Source of the DNA: Sphingomonas sp. 7/4-4
GTDB lineage: Bacteria; Pseudomonadota; Alphaproteobacteria; Sphingomonadales; Sphingomonadaceae
Length of the DNA: 64,000 nucleotides
NCBI RefSeq assembly: GCF_027941955.1
Contig: NZ_CP115960.1
Coordinates: forward strand, 2,232,001-2,296,000
Direction: 5' to 3'
The position numbers were made by a program, and so were the translations under genes. Shown here piece by piece: positions 32,312 to 42,744 of the stretch. The notes beneath the pieces were generated by a model. It saw only the letters and a program-made list of their open reading frames with translations. It ran no database searches and was not told where the DNA came from. Numbering within the stretch: the first letter of the stretch is position 1; the number at the start of each line of letters is the position of its first letter.

Positions 32312-33307
32312 GTGTCGGATCCTCTGCAGGCTGCGGCGCGAAGTGTCGAGCAAGGGCGCGTCGAAGAGGCGCTTGCCACGCTTCACCGGGCCGGCGACGC
32401 CGGCAATGCGGACGCGCTGACGCGGCTGGCGACCTGGTATCTGAGCGGGACCATCGTCGCGCGGGATCTTCCCGCTGCCCGAACCTTGCTCAGGCGAGCG
32501 GCAGAACTCGGCCATGCAGACGCCGCATTGGTCGAAATCGCCCTCACCGCCAACGGCAGCGGCGCGGAGCCGGACTGGAAAGCGGCGGTGCAACGATTGG
32601 GGCATGCCGCGCTGAGCGATCCGCTGGCCGCCCAATATCTCCAGCTGCTGGAACAAATGTCGCTTCGCGAGGACGGCACGCCTGAGGATCTGCCGCGGCC
32701 GACGATGCTCCACCCGGAACCTCGCATCCAGCGCTTTGCGCAATTCTGCACGCCGGACGAGTGCGTCCATATCGCCTCGCTGGCAGCTGCCTCGCTGCAG
32801 CCGGCGACCGTATTCGACCCTGGTTCGGGCAAGATGATCGCCCACCCCGTGCGCAATTCGGATAATGCCGTGGTCGGTCCCACGCAGGAGACGCTCGTCG
32901 TGCAGGCGATCAACCAGCGCATCGCCACCGCTACCGCCACCCGGATAGCCCAAGGCGAGCCGCTCGCCGTGCTACGCTATGGCCCGGGCCAGCAATATCG
33001 TCCCCATCTCGACACGCTGACCGGCGAGCCGAACCAGCGGATCCGCACCGCGATCCTCTATCTCAACCATAATTATACCGGGGGTGAGACCGCATTCCCG
33101 CTGCTCGGCCTCAAGATCGTGCCACGTGTCGGCGATCTCCTCGTCTTCGACAATGTCGACGCGCGCGGCGCATCCGATCCGAACAGCCGCCATGCCGGGC
33201 TACCGATAACGAGCGGTACCAAATGGATCGCGACAAGGTGGCTCCGCGCCGAGCCGACCAGCCCCTGGTTGCTTTCCGCCCAGGCCCGCGCCGCCGCACA
33301 GGCCTGA
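32312..33307 (+). CDS. 2OG-Fe(II) oxygenase, prolyl 4-hydroxylase-like, with Sel1-type repeats
   Basis: 331 residues from GTG 32312 (CGGAG five bases upstream). A longer frame from GTG 32252 would place the terminator inside the gene, so the shorter start is preferred. The N-terminal ~110 residues are Sel1/TPR-like (GNADALTRLATWYLSGTIVA). The C-terminal dioxygenase has the iron ligands His-x-Asp in YRPHLDTL and His in SRHAGLP, with a basic residue for 2-oxoglutarate in GTKWIATRWLR. It is probably a peptidyl hydroxylase. The pairing with a TonB receptor suggests action on an imported or surface peptide, but the substrate is unknown. Confidence 0.85.
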   Translation: MSDPLQAAARSVEQGRVEEALATLHRAGDAGNADALTRLATWYLSGTIVARDLPAARTLLRRAAELGHADAALVEIALTANGSGAEPDWKAAVQRLGHAALSDPLAAQYLQLLEQMSLREDGTPEDLPRPTMLHPEPRIQRFAQFCTPDECVHIASLAAASLQPATVFDPGSGKMIAHPVRNSDNAVVGPTQETLVVQAINQRIATATATRIAQGEPLAVLRYGPGQQYRPHLDTLTGEPNQRIRTAILYLNHNYTGGETAFPLLGLKIVPRVGDLLVFDNVDARGASDPNSRHAGLPITSGTKWIATRWLRAEPTSPWLLSAQARAAAQA

Positions 33308-33311
33308 CCGA

Positions 33312-34335
33312 TCAGCCCCACACCCGGTCGAATCGATCCCCCAGCCCCGTGATCAGCTCATATTGCGACAAGCCGCTCAGTGCCGAAGTCTCGGGCAGTG
33401 CATAGTCCAGCGTCACCCAGTCGCCCTCCGCCAGCTCGGGCGCGGCGTCGACTGCGATCGCGGTGAGGTCCATCGATACCCGCCCGATCACCGGCAGCAC
33501 CGCGCCGCCCGCCCGCGCGCTGCCCTTGCCCGAGAAGCAGCGCAGATATCCGTCGGCATAGCCGAGGTTGAGGATCGCGACTTCCATGTCGGCAGGCGCG
33601 GTGAAGGTGGCATTGTATCCCACGATCCCGCCCGCCGGCACGCGCCGCCGCTGGAGGATCTGCGCCTCGGGTGTCACGACCTGCCGGATGCCGTCATGCC
33701 CGGCGTGCTGGCGGCCGCCATATAGCGCGATCCCCGGCCGCGTCAGATCGAAGGCATAATCGGCGCCCAGCGCGATTCCGGCCGAATTGGCGAGGCTCAT
33801 GCGGCTGGCCGAAGTCCGCCCGGCAAGCGCCGCGAACGCCCCGCGCTGCTGCTCGTTGAGCGGCACATCCTCGTCGGCGCAGGCGAGATGGCTCATCAGC
33901 GTGTCGACCGAGAGCCCGTCGAGCAGGCCGCCCGCGACATCCTCGGGCGCGATGCCGAGCCGGTTCATGCCCGTATCGACCATCACGTCGCACAGGCCCC
34001 TCCGCTGTCGCGCCAGCGCCGCACCTGCTCCACTGTGTTGAGCACCGGCCGCGCAGTTGCGGGCCGATCGGCCATGTCGGCGTCGCGCACCCCGTGCAGC
34101 ACCGAAACCGAAACGCCCAGATCGGCGACCGCCCGCGCCTCGCGCCACGTCGCGACGAAGAAGTCGCGGCATCCTGCCCCGGCCAGCCGCTGCACGACCT
34201 CGCGCGCGCCCAGACCATAGCCGTCGGCCTTGATCGCGGCGCCGCACGCCGCGCCGCCGCTCATCTCGCGCAGCAGCCGCCAGTTGGCGACCAATGCGTC
34301 GCCGTCGAGCCTCAGCCTGAGGGGGAGTGCGTCAT
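33312..34335 (-). CDS. alr: Alanine racemase (two frameshifts in this sequence)
   Basis: PLP enzyme making D-alanine for peptidoglycan. The start is ATG 34335. One missing base in the G run at 34321-34325 (plus strand) separates MTHSP from LRLDGDALVANWRLL. The PLP-lysine motif is CGAAIKADGYGLGA. A second missing base near 33995 separates RRWRDSGGA from LCDVMVDTGMNRLGI. Later features are SLANSAGIAL, RPGIALYGG, VGYNATFTAP and GRVSMDLTAIAVD (second catalytic region with Tyr in VGYNATF). The restored length is about 341 residues. It starts 10 bases after the upstream MFS gene, so the two are cotranscribed. Confidence 0.88.
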
Positions 34336-34345
34336 GCCGTTGCGG

Positions 34346-35932
34346 TTAGCGTCTGGCGGCTCCCTGCGCCACCGTCTCCTTCAGGCCCCATGCCGTAACT
34401 GCCAGCGCCATCGCCACCACGGCGAAGGTATACCAGAGCCCGGCATAGGGATCGCCGGTCCGCGCGACGATATACTGGCTGATCAGCGGCAGGAATCCGC
34501 CGAAATAGCCGGTGCCGATATGATAGGGGATCGACATCGAGCTGTAGCGGATTTTCGACGGGAACATCTCCGACAACAATGCCGCCACCGGCCCATAGGT
34601 CGCCCCCGAAAGCCCCATCAGCGCGAGGATCGCGAGCACGATGATCGCGATATTGCCCACCGGGGGCACGGTCGGCGCGAGGTTCCACCCCGCTGCCGCC
34701 AGCGCCACGTCGAGGCCCGCCGGGCTGGTGTCGGCCACCGGCTGGCCGCCGATCGACACCGTCACCGCCGGTGCCGGAACGGTCCGGTACGCCACGCCCT
34801 TTTTCGAGAAATGATCGAGCAGCTTGCCGCACTCGTCGGCCTGTTTCGCCGCGAACGGATCATAACCGCAATGCGGGCCCGACACGATCACCGGCGCCCG
34901 CCGCGCCGCCTCGGCCAGCCCGGGATTGGCCGCGCTGCCGATCACCCAGAAGAGCGGAAACATCAGCACCAGCGTCAGCGCATAGCCTGCGACGATCGGG
35001 ATCTTCCGCCCGATCCGGTCGGAGAGATGTCCGAAGAACAGGAAGAAGGACAAGCCGATGATCGCCGATCCGCCGGTGATCAATTGCGCCGCGGTGGGTT
35101 CGAGCCGCATCGGGCCCTGCAGGAACGACAGCACCGAGAACATCGACGTGTACCAGATCACCGTCAGCCCGGCCGAGATGCCGAACAAGGCGACGAACAG
35201 CCTCTTGCCGTTGCCGGGATAGGTGAAGCTTTCGAGGAACGGATTGGCCGCGGTCTCGCCCGATTCCTTCATCGCCTTGAACACCGGGCTCTCGGAGAGT
35301 TTCAATCGCATCCATAGCGACACTGCGAGCAGCAGGATCGAGAACAGGAACGGCACGCGCCAGCCCCAGCTCGCCCAGACATCGGCGAGCGCGAACTTGG
35401 AGAGCAGCACCACCGCAAGGCTGAGGATGAACCCGCCGACCACGCTCGCCTGGATGAAGCTGGTATGGAAGCCCGCGCGTCCCGGCGGCGAATGTTCGGC
35501 GACATAGATCGCTGCGCCGCCATATTCGCCGCCCAGCGCGAGCCCCTGGCAGATGCGCAGCAGGATGATCAGCACCGGCGCGGCCATGCCGATCGCGGCA
35601 TAGCTGGGCACGAGGCCCACGCCCGCGGTCGCCACGCCCATCAGCGTGATCGTGACGAGGAAGGTGTATTTGCGCCCCAGCTTGTCGCCGAGATAGCCGA
35701 ACAGCACCGCGCCCAGCGGCCGGAACCCGAACCCCACTGCGAACCCCGCCCAGGCGAGCAGGGTCTGCAGCACTTCGTTGCCGGCGGGAAAGAAGGTCCG
35801 CCCGATGATCCCCGAAGCGGCGAGCGTTCCGTAGATGAAGAAGTCGTACCATTCGAACACGGTGCCCAGCGACGATGCGCTGATCACCAGCCGCATGTCC
35901 TTCGCGCTCGGTTCGGCCGCTGCACTGGCCAT
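34346..35932 (-). CDS. MFS transporter, metabolite:H+ symporter (MHS) family
   Basis: 528 residues with about 12 transmembrane helices. GTVFEWYDFFIYG is the MHS signature. FGYLGDKLGRKYTFLVTI and GLALGGEYGGAAIYVAEHSP are also typical of this family (ProP, KgtP and relatives). A ~100-residue hydrophilic insert (PHCGYDPFAAKQADECGKLL ...) interrupts the second half, larger than in ProP or KgtP. The substrate is probably a small organic acid or osmolyte. alr lies immediately downstream on the same strand. Confidence 0.85.
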   Translation of the reverse strand: MASAAAEPSAKDMRLVISASSLGTVFEWYDFFIYGTLAASGIIGRTFFPAGNEVLQTLLAWAGFAVGFGFRPLGAVLFGYLGDKLGRKYTFLVTITLMGVATAGVGLVPSYAAIGMAAPVLIILLRICQGLALGGEYGGAAIYVAEHSPPGRAGFHTSFIQASVVGGFILSLAVVLLSKFALADVWASWGWRVPFLFSILLLAVSLWMRLKLSESPVFKAMKESGETAANPFLESFTYPGNGKRLFVALFGISAGLTVIWYTSMFSVLSFLQGPMRLEPTAAQLITGGSAIIGLSFFLFFGHLSDRIGRKIPIVAGYALTLVLMFPLFWVIGSAANPGLAEAARRAPVIVSGPHCGYDPFAAKQADECGKLLDHFSKKGVAYRTVPAPAVTVSIGGQPVADTSPAGLDVALAAAGWNLAPTVPPVGNIAIIVLAILALMGLSGATYGPVAALLSEMFPSKIRYSSMSIPYHIGTGYFGGFLPLISQYIVARTGDPYAGLWYTFAVVAMALAVTAWGLKETVAQGAARR

Positions 35933-36021
35933 CTTGCCCTCCCTGTTTGACGGGAAGGTGTAGCGTGCCCGCGCGCCGCGGCAAGGGCGCCGGGCCAGAT
36001 CGGCCGGCGCCCCCGCTTGTG

Positions 36022-37077
36022 TCAGCCCGCCAGCGTCGAGTTGTCGATGACGAAGCGATACTTCACGTCGCTGCGCAGCATCCGCTCATAGGCCGTGTCG
36101 ATGTCCTGCGCGGCGATCATCTCGATATCCGAGACGATGCCATGCTCGGCGCAGAAATCGAGCATCTCCTGCGTCTCGGCGATCCCGCCGATCAGCGAGC
36201 CCGCGATCGCGCGCCGCTTGAAGATCAGCGCCGACACGTCGGGCGAGGGATGCGCATGCTCGGGCACCCCGACGAGGCAGAGCGTCCCGTCGCGCTTGAG
36301 CAAGGCGGTGAACGCATCGAGATCATGGCTGGCCGCGACGGTGTTCAGGATGAAGTCGAAGCTGCCGGCATGCGCCGCCATTTCGTCCGCATTGCGCGAC
36401 ACGACGACTTCGTCCGCGCCCAGATCGAGCGCATCCTGCCGCTTGCTCTCCGACGTGGTGAACGCGACGACGTGCGCGCCCAATGCATGCGCGAGCTTGA
36501 CGCCCATATGGCCGAGCCCGCCGATGCCGACGATCTCCACCTTCTTGCCCGGGCCCACATTCCAGTGGCGCAGCGGCGACCAGGTGGTGATCCCCGCGCA
36601 CAGCAGCGGCGCCACGGCGGCGAGTTGCTCGGCCTTATGGTTGATCCGCAGCACGAACTTGTCGTCGACCACGATGCGCTGCGAATAGCCGCCCAGCGTG
36701 TGCCCCGGCGCGTCCGCGGTCGGCCCGTTATAGGTGCCGACGAACCCCGATCCGGTGCAATATTGCTCCAGCCCTTCGGCACATTCCGGGCAATGCTGGC
36801 AGCTGTCGACCATGCAGCCGACGCCCACGGTGTCGCCCACCGCGAACTTCGTCACGTCGCTGCCCACCGCCGAGACGTGCCCGACGATCTCGTGCCCCGG
36901 CACGCAAGGGTACAGCGTCCCGCCCCATTCGGAGCGGACGGTGTGCAGGTCCGAATGGCAGACGCCACAATAAGCGATGTCGATCTGCACGTCGTGCGGG
37001 CCGGGCGCGCGGCGCTCGATCGCGATCGGCTCGAGCGGCTTGTCGGCGGCGTAGGCGCCATAGGCCTGGACGGTCAT
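36022..37077 (-). CDS. Zinc-dependent NAD(P) alcohol dehydrogenase (YahK/cinnamyl-ADH type)
   Basis: 351 residues. The catalytic zinc ligands are in CGVCHSDLHTVRSEWG and GHEIVGHV; the structural zinc cysteines are in DSCQHCPECAEGLEQYC. The cofactor-binding motif is GIGGLGHMGVKLAHALGA. It likely reduces aldehydes. It lies 24 bases downstream of an aldo/keto reductase on the same strand, with a divergent LysR gene, suggesting a small LysR-controlled aldehyde-detoxification operon. Confidence 0.92.
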   Translation of the reverse strand: MTVQAYGAYAADKPLEPIAIERRAPGPHDVQIDIAYCGVCHSDLHTVRSEWGGTLYPCVPGHEIVGHVSAVGSDVTKFAVGDTVGVGCMVDSCQHCPECAEGLEQYCTGSGFVGTYNGPTADAPGHTLGGYSQRIVVDDKFVLRINHKAEQLAAVAPLLCAGITTWSPLRHWNVGPGKKVEIVGIGGLGHMGVKLAHALGAHVVAFTTSESKRQDALDLGADEVVVSRNADEMAAHAGSFDFILNTVAASHDLDAFTALLKRDGTLCLVGVPEHAHPSPDVSALIFKRRAIAGSLIGGIAETQEMLDFCAEHGIVSDIEMIAAQDIDTAYERMLRSDVKYRFVIDNSTLAG

Positions 37078-37101
37078 AGGGGTTCCTTCAAAGTAGATGG
37101 T

Positions 37102-39077
<1,976 letters not shown>

Positions 39078-39090
39078 GCTAGAATAACAC

Positions 39091-39172
39091 CCGTTCGTGC
39101 TGAGCCTGTCGAAGCACCGTCTTCCCTTCGTCCGAAGAAAGGACTGCCCTTCGACAAGCTCAGGGCGAACGG
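39091..39172. repeat. Sphingomonad intergenic palindromic repeat, copy 2
   Basis: The left arm CCGTTCGTGCTGAGCCTGTC and the right arm (CCTTCGACAAGCTCAGGG...ACGG) match the element at 13887-13973. It lies between the convergent lysR and ABC-F genes. Confidence 0.8.
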
Positions 39173-39197
39173 AGTGGGTCTAACGGCCTAGATTTCT

Positions 39198-41063
39198 CTA
39201 CGCGTCGATGCCTTCCAGCGCTTCGCTCGCCTCCAGCCATGCAGCCTCGGCGGCATCGATCTTGTCGTTGAGCTCGGCGCGGCGCTTCATCAGCTCGGTC
39301 ATGGTCAGCCTGGTGAGCGCTGCATCCGCGGCCGATGGATCGAACATCGCCAGCTCCACCGCGGCACGCTGCCCGGTCAGCTTCGCCAGCTCGGCTTCGG
39401 CCGCCTTGGCGACCTTGCGCAGCTCGGTGCCCTTCTCGCGCGCCTCGGCGGCCACGCGGCGCGCCTCCTTCTTGTCGGCCTTGGAGAGCTTGGGCCCCTG
39501 CCCGTCCTTGCTGAGCACGAAGGCGATATAGTCGTCGAGCGACCCGTCGAAGTCCTTCGCCGTCCCCTGATCGACCAGCACCAGCCGATCGGCGGTCATC
39601 TCGAGCATGTGGCGATCGTGGCTGACCAGCACTACCGTGCCGGTATATTCGTTCAGCGCCTGGATCAGCGCCTCGCGCGCGTCGACATCCAAATGGTTGG
39701 TCGGCTCGTCGAGGATCAGCATGTGCGGCGCATCGCGGGTGATCAGCGCCAGCGCCAGCCGCGCGCGCTCGCCGCCCGAAAGCTTGCCGACCTCGGTGGT
39801 GGCCTTCTGCCCCGAAAAGCCGAAGCGTCCCAGCTGGCCACGCACCGCACCCTGAGTCGCACCCTTCATGAGCGACGTCATGTGCTGAAGCGGCGTCTCC
39901 GTCCGGTCGAGCTCCTCGACCTGATATTGGGTGAAATAGCCCACGCGCATCTTGCCGCTGGCGTTCATCGCGCCTTCCATCGGCGTCAGCTGCGCCGCGA
40001 GCAGCCGTGCCAGCGTGGTCTTGCCGTTGCCGTTGCGCCCTAGCAGCGCGACCCGGTCGTCCGGATCGATGCGCAAATTGAGCCGCTTGAGGATCGGCGT
40101 CTCGCCATAACCGACGGTCGCGAGGTCGAGCGTGATCAGCGGCGGACGCAATTCGTCGGGATTGGGGAAGTCGAAGGTCAGGGTCGGATCGTCGAGCAGT
40201 TCGGCGATCGGCTGCAACTTCGCCAGCGCCTTCTGCCGGCTCTGCGCCTGCTTGGCGGTAGAGGCACGGGCCGAGTTCTTCGCGATATATTCCTGCAGGT
40301 GCTCGCGCTGCGCCTGCTGCTTCGCCCGCGCCGAGGCGATCTGCGCCTGCCGCTCGGCCCGCTGGCGCTCGAATGCATCATATCCGCCCGGATAGAGCGT
40401 CAATTTGCCGCGATCGAGGTGGAGGATGTGATCCACCACATTGTTGAGGAAGTCGCGCTCGTGGCTGACCAGCAGGATCGTCGCCGGATAGCTTTTGAGG
40501 AAGTCTTCGAGCCACAGAACCGCTTCGAGATCCAAGTGGTTCGAAGGCTCGTCGAGCAGCAGCATGTCGGGCTGCGAGAACAACAGGCTCGCCAGCGCCA
40601 CGCGCATCTTCCACCCGCCCGAGAAGCTGTCGAGCGGCTGGTGCTGCATGTCTTCGTCGAAGCCGAGCCCGACCAGGATCTGCGCCGCGCGGCTCGGCGC
40701 GGTATAGGCATCGATCGCCATCAGCCGCTCATAGACTTCGCCCAGCCGATCCGGATCCTGGCTGGTCTCGCTCTCCTCGAGCAAAGCCGCGCGCTCCAGA
40801 TCGGCGGCGAGCACCGTCTCGAACGGTGTGGCGTCGCCATGCGGCGCCTCCTGCGCGATATAGCCGAGCCTCGCCCCGCGCGGCATCTCGACGCTGCCGC
40901 CATCGGGCTCGAGCTGGCTGGCGATCACCTTGACCAGAGTCGATTTGCCCGCGCCGTTGCGGCCGATCAGCCCGATACGGCCCTTGGGCGGCAGCTTGGC
41001 AGTGGCGGCGTCGATGATCGTACGCCCGCCGAGGCGCACCGTGATGTCGGTCAGGTTGAGCAT
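39198..41063 (-). CDS. ABC-F family ATPase (ribosome-associated, YheS/Uup-like)
   Basis: 621 residues with two ATP-binding cassettes and no membrane domain. Walker A boxes are GLIGRNGAGKSTLVK and ALLGRNGNGKTTLAR. The signature motifs are FSGGWKMRVALA and LSGGERARLALAL, and the Walker B boxes MLLLDEPSNHLDL and MLILDEPTNHLDV. A charged linker (RQRAERQAQIASARAKQQAQ) joins the cassettes and a C-terminal coiled coil (KADKKEARRVAAEAREKGTE) follows. ABC-F proteins act on ribosomes to relieve stalling or confer antibiotic protection. Confidence 0.93.
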   Translation of the reverse strand: MLNLTDITVRLGGRTIIDAATAKLPPKGRIGLIGRNGAGKSTLVKVIASQLEPDGGSVEMPRGARLGYIAQEAPHGDATPFETVLAADLERAALLEESETSQDPDRLGEVYERLMAIDAYTAPSRAAQILVGLGFDEDMQHQPLDSFSGGWKMRVALASLLFSQPDMLLLDEPSNHLDLEAVLWLEDFLKSYPATILLVSHERDFLNNVVDHILHLDRGKLTLYPGGYDAFERQRAERQAQIASARAKQQAQREHLQEYIAKNSARASTAKQAQSRQKALAKLQPIAELLDDPTLTFDFPNPDELRPPLITLDLATVGYGETPILKRLNLRIDPDDRVALLGRNGNGKTTLARLLAAQLTPMEGAMNASGKMRVGYFTQYQVEELDRTETPLQHMTSLMKGATQGAVRGQLGRFGFSGQKATTEVGKLSGGERARLALALITRDAPHMLILDEPTNHLDVDAREALIQALNEYTGTVVLVSHDRHMLEMTADRLVLVDQGTAKDFDGSLDDYIAFVLSKDGQGPKLSKADKKEARRVAAEAREKGTELRKVAKAAEAELAKLTGQRAAVELAMFDPSAADAALTRLTMTELMKRRAELNDKIDAAEAAWLEASEALEGIDA

Positions 41064-41202
41064 GATGGCTGGCCCCTACCACCGGCGAGCCCGCGGCCCA
41101 ACCCCCGACAAGCCCTTATTCCGCAATGCAACAATTATCGAGGGCGGAGGAGGCTTTGGGTGTACGATGCACGCGCGGCCACTCGTCGCGGGAGAACGTC
41201 CC

Positions 41203-42129
41203 ATGCGCATGCTGATGCCCCTGCTCGCCTTGCTCGCAATGACGCTTCCGGCACAGGCCCAGATTCCCGATTATCCCGCGACCTTCCAGACGCAGGAGAT
41301 CGTCGCCAACGGCACGACGCTCCACGTCCGCATCGGGGGCAAGGGACCCGCAGTGCTCCTTCTCCACGGTTACGGCGAGACCGGCGACATGTGGGCGCCG
41401 CTCGCCGCCGCGCTGATGCGCGATCACCGGGTGATCGCCCCCGATCTGCGCGGCATGGGGCTCTCCGCGGTCGCCGCCGGCGGCTATGACAAGAAGACGC
41501 AGGCCGCCGACATGGCGGCTTTGCTCGATACGCTCAAGATCGCCAAGGCCGATGTCGTCGCGCACGATATCGGCAACATGGTCGCCTTTGCCTTCACCGT
41601 GCAGCATCCCCAGCGCGTGACGAAGCTGGTACTCATTGACGCACCCGTCCCCGGTATCGGCCCGTGGGAGGAAGTCCTCAAGAACCCGCTGCTCTGGCAT
41701 TTCCGCTTCGGTGGCCCCGACATGGAGCGGCTCGTCGCGGGACGCGAGCGCATCTATCTCGATCGGTTCTGGAACGAATTCTCCGCCGACCCAACGCATT
41801 TCGACGAGGCCTCGCGCGCCCATTATGCCGCGCTCTACGCCCGCCCCGGCAACATGCACGCCGGCTTCGCGCAGTTCGCCGCCTTCGATCAGGACGCCGT
41901 CGACAATCGCGGCTTCCTTGCCGCCAACGGCAAGCTGCCGATGCCGGTGCTCGCGCTCGGCGGCGAGAAGAGCTTCGGGCCGATGATGGCGACGGTCATG
42001 CGCTTCGCCGCCACCAACGTGACCGAGGGCGTCGTGCCGGGCTCCGGCCACTGGATCATGGAAGAGAACCCCCAGGCCACGGTCAAGCTGGTCCGGGACT
42101 TTCTCGTTGCAAGTAATCCGCAGCCTTGA
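41203..42129 (+). CDS. Exported alpha/beta hydrolase, epoxide-hydrolase-like
   Basis: 308 residues from ATG 41203 (GGAGA seven bases upstream). Signal peptide MRMLMPLLALLAMTLPAQA. The oxyanion region is LLHGYGETGDMW. The nucleophile elbow is VVAHDIGNMVAF, with Asp in place of Ser, as in epoxide hydrolases and haloalkane dehalogenases. The catalytic His is in PGSGHWIMEENP. The export signal points to a periplasmic enzyme acting on an environmental substrate. Confidence 0.85.
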   Translation: MRMLMPLLALLAMTLPAQAQIPDYPATFQTQEIVANGTTLHVRIGGKGPAVLLLHGYGETGDMWAPLAAALMRDHRVIAPDLRGMGLSAVAAGGYDKKTQAADMAALLDTLKIAKADVVAHDIGNMVAFAFTVQHPQRVTKLVLIDAPVPGIGPWEEVLKNPLLWHFRFGGPDMERLVAGRERIYLDRFWNEFSADPTHFDEASRAHYAALYARPGNMHAGFAQFAAFDQDAVDNRGFLAANGKLPMPVLALGGEKSFGPMMATVMRFAATNVTEGVVPGSGHWIMEENPQATVKLVRDFLVASNPQP

Positions 42130-42255
42130 TCAAACTGCCTTCGAATTCGCGCGCCGGCTGGCCCAGTCCAGATTGCAAGTGACACAAATAAAGTAGACCC
42201 TGTTGTCACGCGAATCGCTTCTATGCATCGCGGTCAACAATGGGGGAGATGACAA

Positions 42256-42558
42256 GTGGCTGGAGATAATCCTAATTTTCCGATCGGGACTGCTGCCGTG
42301 AGCTGGCTCGACAGTTCAAATCAAATCCATATCCGCGTCTATTCGACCGACGGCTACACCCTGACCGAACGCTGCTGGGACGGCGGTGGCTGGATCGCGG
42401 GCGGCTTCAACGCGCCCGGCGGCGCAGTCTCGGCGACGAGTTGGCAGGCCTCGGACGGCGTTCACATCCGCGTCTACGCCACCAATGACGACGCCACGAT
42501 CGAATGGTGTTTCGATCCCGGCAGCGATTGGACGCAAGGCCAATACACCACCAGTTGA
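42256..42558 (+). CDS. RSL/BambL-type fucose-binding lectin homologue
   Basis: 100 residues from GTG 42256, with GGGGGAG at 42242-42248 seven bases upstream. Two tandem repeats: IHIRVYSTDGYTLTERCWDG...GWIAGGF and VHIRVYATNDDATIEWCFDP...DWTQGQY. The spacing IRVY-n-(T/I)E-x-C-(W/F)-D...W matches the Ralstonia lectin RSL and Burkholderia BambL, ~90-residue proteins that trimerise into a six-bladed fucose-binding propeller. The putative sugar ligands Arg27/Glu38 and Arg72/Glu83, plus Trp41, Trp46, Trp84 and Trp92, are in place. No signal peptide is seen, as in RSL. It stands alone; the role is inferred from family. Confidence 0.85.
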   Translation: MAGDNPNFPIGTAAVSWLDSSNQIHIRVYSTDGYTLTERCWDGGGWIAGGFNAPGGAVSATSWQASDGVHIRVYATNDDATIEWCFDPGSDWTQGQYTTS

Positions 42559-42706
42559 GCCACCCGGCGCCGCCGGCGCGTGTCGGCGGCGCCACGCCCT
42601 TTCAATGTAGGATTTGGTGTGAAACACTCTTCCCGCTCTTTGAAAGCGGTGAAGGAACGCGTGGCCCTGGCGCAATTTCGTTACACGAATGCGCAACGAA
42701 ATTAGC

Positions 42707-42734
42707 GAAACCGCGGGCAAAGTGCGAAGCTAAG
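42707..42734. repeat. 28-bp dispersed repeat, copy A
   Basis: Starts GAAACCGCGGGCAAAGTGCG. It recurs in inverse orientation at 56718-56745 with a single mismatch. Here it lies about 10 bases beyond the stop of the methionine synthase C-terminal gene. Confidence 0.7.
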
Positions 42735-42744
42735 CCCCGCCGAC

